From assembly GCA_019421975.1 (NCBI GenBank), contig JAHZEE010000050.1, positions 3,060-9,542 of the forward strand: a stretch of 6,483 bases of DNA, in the 5' to 3' direction. The notes beneath the pieces are model-generated. The model saw only the letters and a program-made list of their open reading frames with translations, did no database searches and was not told the DNA's origin. Within the stretch, counting starts at the first letter, position 1; the number at the start of each line of letters is the position of its first letter. This document shows positions 1-4,213 of the stretch, one piece after another. Both the position numbers and the translations under genes were made by a program. The DNA is from Clostridiales bacterium (GTDB lineage: Bacteria > Bacillota > Clostridia > Oscillospirales > Oscillospiraceae).

Positions 1-328
1 ACCCCTCTTTGTGGCTGACCGGGACCTCTGTCTCCACCTCAATCTGCTCGCCGGTATCCGGGTCGATCTCTGTCACAATCGACGGCTTGGTCGGCTTGCG
101 GTTGACCGTGATATCCGGCGGCTTGACCACGGTAAAATAGACGGCCGTACAGATGCCCGAAAGCAGCAAAATGGACAGCAGCAGCAGAATCAGTCCGCGG
201 TAGACCCCCGGAATCCGCATCCACCTTCTGCCGACCCTGGAGGATTGAAATTTTCCCGGTTTCCGATTTGCCCTGTGCTCGCCTGATTCTGAATTTCTCT
301 TTTTTTTGTGGTTCCCAAAAAGCTTCAT
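1..328 (-). CDS. Single-pass membrane protein, probable LCP (LytR-CpsA-Psr) family, N-terminal part only
   Basis: An open frame starts at an ATG at 328-326 and runs off the left edge without a stop, giving 109 complete codons. The first 43 or so residues are strongly basic and polar (they begin MKLFGNHKKKR). A hydrophobic segment at about residues 44-68 (core LILLLLSILLLSGI) follows, then a proline- and acid-rich extracellular stalk. The positive-inside pattern predicts an N-in, C-out anchor. The start is supported by a GAAAGGG ribosome binding site 9 bases upstream; an in-frame Met at residue 37 lacks one and would drop the basic tail. The diagnostic LCP catalytic domain lies outside the window. 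The LCP call rests on topology and on the gene lying directly after nadD-yqeK, where many Clostridia carry an LCP gene followed by rsfS. LCP proteins ligate teichoic acid or other glycopolymers to peptidoglycan. Any other bitopic envelope protein remains possible. Confidence 0.6.
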   Translation of the reverse strand, partial: MKLFGNHKKKRNSESGEHRANRKPGKFQSSRVGRRWMRIPGVYRGLILLLLSILLLSGICTAVYFTVVKPPDITVNRKPTKPSIVTEIDPDTGEQIEVETEVPVSHKEG

Positions 329-337
329 GCAGTTTTA

Positions 338-344
338 CCCTTTC
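338..344 (-). promoter_or_regulatory. Ribosome binding site of the LCP-like gene
   Basis: GAAAGGG on the minus strand, 9 bases before the ATG at 328. It overlaps the last two bases of the nadD-yqeK stop codon (345-343), so ribosomes ending on nadD-yqeK would sit on this site. This placement decides for the ATG at 328 over the internal Met at 220. Confidence 0.6.
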
Positions 345-1527
345 ACTTCAGAAGGTAATCGCGCGCTTCTATGGAGCGTGGCCCCAGCGGTTTTCCTTCC
401 CGGATCAGTTCATCCATCGCCATGTTCAATCCCAAAAGCAGCGCTTCGTCCAAATTTTCAAATGCCAGCTTTCGCACCTTCTGCACCCCGTCAAAGGACC
501 GGTTCGGTTCAATGTAGTCTGCCAGGTACAGAATTTTCTCCAGCAAGGACATATTGGCTTTACCTGTAGTATGCCAATAAATTGCGCTGCACACCGCATC
601 ATTTTCACCAAAAATCTCTTTTGCCACCGCACTGCCGGTCTTGGCGTGCAGCAGTTTGGTGTTGGTGCGCTCAAATGTGTCTGTCATAATACCATATTTT
701 TCGCACAATAGCAACTGTTCCGGCCCATCAAGTGCCTTGGTCACATCATGTAAAATTCCCGCGCGGGCCGCATCCGTCTCGTCTGCGCCCCAACGGCGGG
801 CCAGCTCGACAGCGGTCTGACTGCATCCAATGACATGGGCCACCCGCTTTTCCTTGTGCAGTGCCAGGCTCCGCGTCCGCAGCGCCTCAAAGGGCAGATG
901 CCTGAGATCCTCCGCCACACCATACAGCTTTTTCTGCCGGATGCACGCGAGCACCTTGGGCGCCAGATAGGACTCCGCGCACTGGAATACCAGCATCCGG
1001 CGGATGGTCGAAGAGGAGATCTCGATAAACCGATTGTCCAGAATCTGCACTTCGGCGCCGAACTGTGTGCGCAGCCGTACGGCCTGCGCCTGGATCTCGG
1101 CATGGATTTTTCCCTCGTTCTCCACACGGGAGGCCAGCACAATCGTGGCGCAGCGGCAAATCCGCTCCGGATTGCGCCAGGTGTGCAGGCTCAAAAACAT
1201 GTCGGTTCCCATGAGCAGAAACAGCGCGTCCTCCGGATACTGCGCGCGGAGCTGCTCCATGGTCTCAAAGGAATAGCTTGGACCGGCCTTTCTGCACTCC
1301 AGATCACAGATTTCCGCCCTCTCCAGGCCCTCTGCGGCGAGCTGCAGCAGCTCCATCCGGCACTGCGCCGTGGGGGATCCCTCCGGCAAGGCCTTGTGCG
1401 GCGGAGTCCCGGCGGGGACAAAGAGCAGCCGGTCCAGCTCCAGCGCGCTGATCGCCTCCTGTGCTGCCAGTATATGCCCATTGTGCGGTGGGTTAAAACT
1501 CCCTCCATAGATGCCGATTCTGCGCAT
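343..1527 (-). CDS. nadD: Fused NaMN adenylyltransferase (NadD) and HD-domain Ap4A hydrolase (YqeK)
   Basis: A 394-residue bifunctional protein. Residues 1 to about 203 are NadD, which joins nicotinate mononucleotide and ATP into deamido-NAD. Visible motifs are GGSFNPPHNGH (8-18, nucleotidyl-transfer motif), TPPHK (41-45), GTD (107-109), W117 and ISSSTIRR (170-177). Residues from about 220 to 394 match YqeK (COG1713), an HD-superfamily enzyme that splits Ap4A symmetrically into two ADP. Its likely metal ligands are H231, H260-D261, H294, H319 and D337, the last within LADYIEPNR. NadD alone is usually about 190-215 residues and YqeK about 185-200, so both halves look complete, joined by a short linker (about 204-220). 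I chose the ATG at 1527 because GGSFNPPH normally lies a few residues from the N-terminus. An in-frame TTG at 1548 would add seven residues (LRGAGGG). The gene begins 24 bases after yhbY and ends 14 bases before the LCP-like gene. Family assignment is firm; activity of both halves is inferred from intact motifs. Confidence 0.96.
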   Translation of the reverse strand: MRRIGIYGGSFNPPHNGHILAAQEAISALELDRLLFVPAGTPPHKALPEGSPTAQCRMELLQLAAEGLERAEICDLECRKAGPSYSFETMEQLRAQYPEDALFLLMGTDMFLSLHTWRNPERICRCATIVLASRVENEGKIHAEIQAQAVRLRTQFGAEVQILDNRFIEISSSTIRRMLVFQCAESYLAPKVLACIRQKKLYGVAEDLRHLPFEALRTRSLALHKEKRVAHVIGCSQTAVELARRWGADETDAARAGILHDVTKALDGPEQLLLCEKYGIMTDTFERTNTKLLHAKTGSAVAKEIFGENDAVCSAIYWHTTGKANMSLLEKILYLADYIEPNRSFDGVQKVRKLAFENLDEALLLGLNMAMDELIREGKPLGPRSIEARDYLLK

Positions 1528-1531
1528 ACCG

Positions 1532-1545
1532 CCACCTGCCCCTCT
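1532..1545 (-). promoter_or_regulatory. Ribosome binding region of nadD-yqeK
   Basis: The minus strand reads GAGAGGGGCAGGTGG here, just upstream of the ATG at 1527. It offers two purine-rich candidates: AGAGGGG with a spacer of roughly 11 bases and AGGTGG with a spacer of 4. Neither spacing is ideal, but both favour the ATG at 1527 over the TTG at 1548, which lies upstream of this site. Confidence 0.45.
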
Positions 1546-1551
1546 CAAAAT

Positions 1552-1989
1552 TTAAGCCTGCTTCCGGCGCTGCTTTTCCTTCTGCCGCTCGATGGCGGCC
1601 TCGATGGCAGCCTGCTTAAAGTAGGCGTCCCGCTTCTGCCGCAGCTCGCGCGCCTTTTTGCGCCGCTGCTGCACGCCACGCCGCACCGGGTTTTCTGTCT
1701 TTTTCTTCGGCGCAGCCTGTCTCTTCTCCGATTTTCGGTAGAGGACAAACTTATTTCCAATCACCTGCACGCCGTCGGCGCCCGTGGCCGCGCAGAGTGC
1801 GTCGCTGGCCTCCCGGGCCGACAGAAGCGCGCTCTCAAGCACCTGGCACTTGATGAGCTCCCGCGCCTGCAGCGCAAGGTCTGTCTCCCGAATGAGGTTG
1901 TCTGTGATGCCGCTCTTTCCGACGGTCACAATGAGGTCCAAATCATGGGTCCTGGCGCGCAGCTCCGCGCGCGCTTTACTTGTCAGCAT
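1552..1989 (-). CDS. yhbY: YhbY-type CRM-domain RNA-binding protein with basic C-terminal tail
   Basis: A 145-residue protein. Residues 1 to about 86 form a CRM domain (YhbY/CRS1 family). It begins MLTSKARAELRA, has the RNA-binding GxxG loop as VGKSGIT (GKSG at 24-27), then ALQARELIKCQVLE and GVQVIGNKFVLYR. Family members associate with pre-50S ribosomal particles and are thought to help ribosome assembly. Typical YhbY proteins are about 95-105 residues and end soon after the FVLYR strand. This one continues for about 60 residues, of which 23 are Lys or Arg, with little hydrophobic content; the end looks helical (AAIEAAIERQKEKQRRKQ). The start at 1989 is backed by a perfect AAGGAGG six bases upstream and lies inside the 3' end of rdgB (14-base overlap). 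The next gene, nadD-yqeK, starts 24 bases after the stop, the usual Firmicute order. The CRM call is firm; the role of the tail is unknown. Confidence 0.93.
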   Translation of the reverse strand: MLTSKARAELRARTHDLDLIVTVGKSGITDNLIRETDLALQARELIKCQVLESALLSAREASDALCAATGADGVQVIGNKFVLYRKSEKRQAAPKKKTENPVRRGVQQRRKKARELRQKRDAYFKQAAIEAAIERQKEKQRRKQA

Positions 1990-2581
1990 ATCCTGCCTCC
2001 TTCATCTTTTCGGCAAACGCCGCCAGCGCCTTTCCCCGGTGGGAGATGGCATTTTTTCGTTCCGGCGGCAGTTGGGCAAAGGTCTGCTGCTCCTGCGGCA
2101 CATAGAACAGCGGGTCATAGCCAAATCCATCCGTGCCGCGGCCTTCGCGCAGGATCAGCCCCTCACAGCTGCCGCGGGCCGTCAAAACCGTTCCGTCCGG
2201 CATACAGCAGGTGATGACGGAGACAAACCGCGCTGTCCGCGCCGTGTCCGGCACCTGTTCCATCCTCTGAAGCAGCAGCCGGTTGCGGTCGGCATCCGAC
2301 CGGCACGCCGCGCCGCCATAGCGCGCCGAATAGACGCCGGGCGCACCGTCCAGTGCGTCCACCTCCAGGCCGGAGTCGTCTGCAATGGCGGGCAGCCCCG
2401 TGGCCTGCATTACCGCGCGGGCCTTGAGCAGTGCGTTCTCCTCAAAGGTCGTTCCTGTCTCCTCCACCTCCAAGTCGACGCCTGCGTCCTGTTCCAGCAT
2501 ACACTGGACGCCAAACTGCTGCAAAATCGCCTGCAGCTCTGTCAGCTTCTTTTGATTTTTACTGGCCAAAACCATTTTCAT
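1976..2581 (-). CDS. rdgB: dITP/XTP pyrophosphatase (non-canonical purine NTP pyrophosphatase)
   Basis: A 201-residue protein of the Ham1/RdgB (RdgB/ITPA) family, the usual length. It hydrolyses dITP, ITP, XTP and dXTP to the monophosphate plus pyrophosphate, keeping deaminated purines out of DNA and RNA. Visible motifs in order: LASKNQKK (5-12, substrate-binding loop), TFEENALLKA (45-54, metal-binding glutamates), ADDSGLEVDAL (67-77, containing the catalytic Asp), GVYSARYGG (82-90), GFGYDPLF (152-159, base pocket) and ISHRGKAL (179-186). The ATG at 2581 overlaps the rph stop codon as ATGA, so translation is probably coupled. A GGGGGA six or seven bases upstream can serve as ribosome binding site. 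A second Met at residue 3 is possible but leaves no meaningful difference. rph next to rdgB is a common bacterial pairing. No key motif is missing. Confidence 0.97.
   Translation of the reverse strand: MKMVLASKNQKKLTELQAILQQFGVQCMLEQDAGVDLEVEETGTTFEENALLKARAVMQATGLPAIADDSGLEVDALDGAPGVYSARYGGAACRSDADRNRLLLQRMEQVPDTARTARFVSVITCCMPDGTVLTARGSCEGLILREGRGTDGFGYDPLFYVPQEQQTFAQLPPERKNAISHRGKALAAFAEKMKEAGYADK
1996..2002 (-). promoter_or_regulatory. Strong ribosome binding site of yhbY inside rdgB
   Basis: AAGGAGG on the minus strand with a 6-base spacer to the yhbY ATG at 1989. It lies within the last codons of rdgB (encoding the MKEAGYADK end), so the site is constrained by two functions. It decides the yhbY start and suggests translation of yhbY is strong in its own right and possibly coupled to rdgB. 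Confidence 0.8.
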
Positions 2582-3297
2582 GCCAAGTCCCCCAGAATTT
2601 CTCTCTGCAGCTTCACAAGCGCAGCGTTGCCCTTTTGGCAGAGCTGCACGAGCTGCTGCTCCTCTTCCAGAGTGAAGGGGCGGGCCTCGCCGGTCCCCTG
2701 CAGCTCGATGATCTGCCCGCGGTCTGTCATGACGCAGTTGAGGTCCACCATGGCGTTGGAGTCCTCCTCATAGCAGAGGTCCAGCATGGGCGCCCCGTCT
2801 ACAATGCCGGCACTCACCCCGCTGACAAAGGAGCGGATCGGCATCTGCGCCAGCAGTCCCTCCCGGATCAGCGTTCGGCAGGCCAGGGCCAGGGCGATAA
2901 AGCCGCCCGTCACAGATGCAGTCCGGGTGCCGCCGTCGCCCTGGAGTACATCACAGTCAATGGTGATCTCCCGCTCTCCCAGCAGTTCCAGATCCACGGC
3001 GCTGCGCAGGCTCCGGCCCACCAGGCGCTGGATCTCCGCACTGCGCGGGGCCAGCTTCAGCCGGCTGATGTCCCGTCGGCTGCGCTCCCGGTTGGCCCGC
3101 GGCAGCATGGCGTATTCCGCCGTGATCCATCCGCCGGAGCGCACATGCTTCGGCACCCGCTCTTCCACCGAGGCGTTGCAGAGCACCATGGTGTTCCCAC
3201 ACTCGATCAGGCAGCTGCCCTCGGCAAATTTGGAAAAGCCGGTGGTCAGCTTGACCGGCCGCAGCTCGTCCAATTCTCTTCCGTCTATGCGTTTCAT
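2578..3297 (-). CDS. rph: Ribonuclease PH
   Basis: A 239-residue protein of normal family length. RNase PH is a phosphorolytic 3'-5' exoribonuclease that trims tRNA 3' ends and some rRNA precursors, using phosphate and releasing nucleoside diphosphates; the family works as a hexameric ring. Family landmarks: RPVKLTTGFSKFAEGS (13-28), a WITAEYAMLPRA block (57-68), RSAEIQRLVGRSLRSAVDL (85-103), DCDVLQGDGGTRTASVTGG (114-132) and the acidic catalytic region with D179 and D185 (EEDSNAMVDLN). The phosphate-binding residues appear as R85 and G123-T124-R125. Oddities: LQGDGG where most homologues I recall have LQADGG, and a loop before GWITAEY (VPKHVRSGGW) about two residues shorter than in B. subtilis. 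Both look like lineage variants, not damage. The start at 3297 has GGAG 8 bases upstream. The gene begins 12 bases after the ftsY stop and ends in an ATGA overlap with rdgB. Confidence 0.98.
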   Translation of the reverse strand: MKRIDGRELDELRPVKLTTGFSKFAEGSCLIECGNTMVLCNASVEERVPKHVRSGGWITAEYAMLPRANRERSRRDISRLKLAPRSAEIQRLVGRSLRSAVDLELLGEREITIDCDVLQGDGGTRTASVTGGFIALALACRTLIREGLLAQMPIRSFVSGVSAGIVDGAPMLDLCYEEDSNAMVDLNCVMTDRGQIIELQGTGEARPFTLEEEQQLVQLCQKGNAALVKLQREILGDLA

Positions 3298-3301
3298 ATG
3301 G

Positions 3302-3311
3302 TCCTCTCCTT
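3302..3311 (-). promoter_or_regulatory. Ribosome binding site of rph, merged with the ftsY stop
   Basis: AAGGAGAGGA on the minus strand, with GGAG 8 bases before the rph ATG at 3297. The leading AA are the last two bases of the ftsY TAA stop (3312-3310), so termination on ftsY and initiation on rph occur at nearly the same spot, favouring re-initiation. Confidence 0.7.
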
Positions 3312-4200
3312 ACAGCAGCGCTTCTGTGAAAGACGCCGCATCAAACGCCATCAGGTCGTCGAGCTGCTCTCCCACGCCCACATATTTCACCGGCACCTGC
3401 AGCTGCCGCGCCACCGCGATCACAATGCCGCCCTTGGCCGTGCCGTCGAGCTTGGTGAGCACGATTCCCGTCAGGCCCGCCGCCTGCTTGAATTCCCGCG
3501 CCTGCGCCAGGCCGTTCTGGCCCGTCGTGCCGTCGAGCACCAGCAGCACCTCCTTGTCACACCCCGGCAGCTCCCGGTCGATGATGCGGGAGATCTTGCT
3601 GAGCTCATTCATGAGATTCTGCTTGTTGTGCAGGCGGCCTGCCGTGTCGCAGAGGATCACATCCGCGCCCCGGGCCTTGGCCGCCGAGATGGCGTCAAAG
3701 ACCACAGAGGCAGGATCTGCGCCCTCGTCCTGCCGGATGATCTCGGCATTGGCGCGGCCCGCCCAGATCTCCAGCTGGTCTGCCGCCGCGGCACGGAAGG
3801 TGTCCGCCGCGCAGAGCAGGACCTTTTTCCCCTGCTGATGCAGCTGCCCCGCCAGCTTGCCGATGGTGGTGGTCTTGCCCACACCGTTGACGCCAATCAT
3901 GAGAATCACCGACGGCTTTGTCCCCAGCCTCAGTCCGGCGTCTCCCACCTGCAGCATATCTGCCAGGATCTCCCGCAGGGCCGTACGGACCGCGTCCGGC
4001 TCCTTCAGGTGCTCCCGCTTTACCTTTTCCCGCAGCTGCTCCACCGCCTCCATTGCCGTAGATGCGCCCAGGTCGGCCAAAATCAGGCTCTCCTCCAGCT
4101 CATCGTAGAAGTCGTCGTCAATACTGGAAAACGAAAACACGCTTCCAAGGGAGTCCCTCGTGCGGGACAGCCCGCTTTTTAGTCTGTCAAAAAATCCCAT
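3310..4200 (-). CDS. ftsY: Signal recognition particle receptor FtsY
   Basis: A 296-residue SRP-family GTPase. At the membrane it pairs with Ffh in the SRP-ribosome complex to deliver nascent membrane proteins to the Sec translocon. The N-terminus MGFFDRLKSGL is an amphipathic stretch of the kind that binds lipids. An N domain covers about residues 25-95 (four-helix bundle, with DFYDELEESLILADLG). The G domain follows: P-loop GVNGVGKTT (103-111), DTFRAAAADQL (133-143), DTAGR (185-189), TKLDGTAKGG (249-258) and the closing GVGEQLDDLMAFDA (275-288). All GTPase motifs are intact. The long acidic A domain of E. coli FtsY is absent, as is usual in Gram-positive bacteria. The ATG at 4200 is preceded by AAGGGGA. 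The gene starts 13 bases after the smc stop and ends 12 bases before rph, so co-transcription with smc is very likely; smc-ftsY linkage is common in Firmicutes. Confidence 0.98.
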   Translation of the reverse strand: MGFFDRLKSGLSRTRDSLGSVFSFSSIDDDFYDELEESLILADLGASTAMEAVEQLREKVKREHLKEPDAVRTALREILADMLQVGDAGLRLGTKPSVILMIGVNGVGKTTTIGKLAGQLHQQGKKVLLCAADTFRAAAADQLEIWAGRANAEIIRQDEGADPASVVFDAISAAKARGADVILCDTAGRLHNKQNLMNELSKISRIIDRELPGCDKEVLLVLDGTTGQNGLAQAREFKQAAGLTGIVLTKLDGTAKGGIVIAVARQLQVPVKYVGVGEQLDDLMAFDAASFTEALL

Positions 4201-4206
4201 ATTGGT

Positions 4207-4213
4207 TCCCCTT
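4207..4213 (-). promoter_or_regulatory. Ribosome binding site of ftsY
   Basis: AAGGGGA on the minus strand, 6 bases before the ftsY ATG at 4200, starting immediately after the smc TAA stop (4216-4214). It confirms the MGFFDRL start. Confidence 0.65.

Noticed and set aside
39..224. Minus-strand 61-codon frame beginning GTG at 224
   Set aside because: It is the -1 frame of the LCP-like gene, which has the better start, ribosome binding site and a clear membrane segment. It matters only if slippage at the A8 tract occurs.
4162..4180. Terminator-like hairpin on the plus strand (GCGGG, loop ACAG, CCCGC, then TTTTT)
   Set aside because: The stem is only 5 base pairs, it lies inside the ftsY N-terminal codons (KSGLSR), it points antisense to every gene, and no plus-strand transcript is expected. 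A chance product of coding sequence is more likely.
835..4182. Long plus-strand open frames opposite nadD-yqeK, rdgB and rph/ftsY (for example 835-2214 and 2431-4182)
   Set aside because: They lie antisense to genes with complete, recognisable motifs, have no good ribosome binding site, and their translations are low-complexity and rich in His, Gln, Arg and Leu with no family resemblance. High third-position G/C on the minus strand removes stops from the opposite strand.
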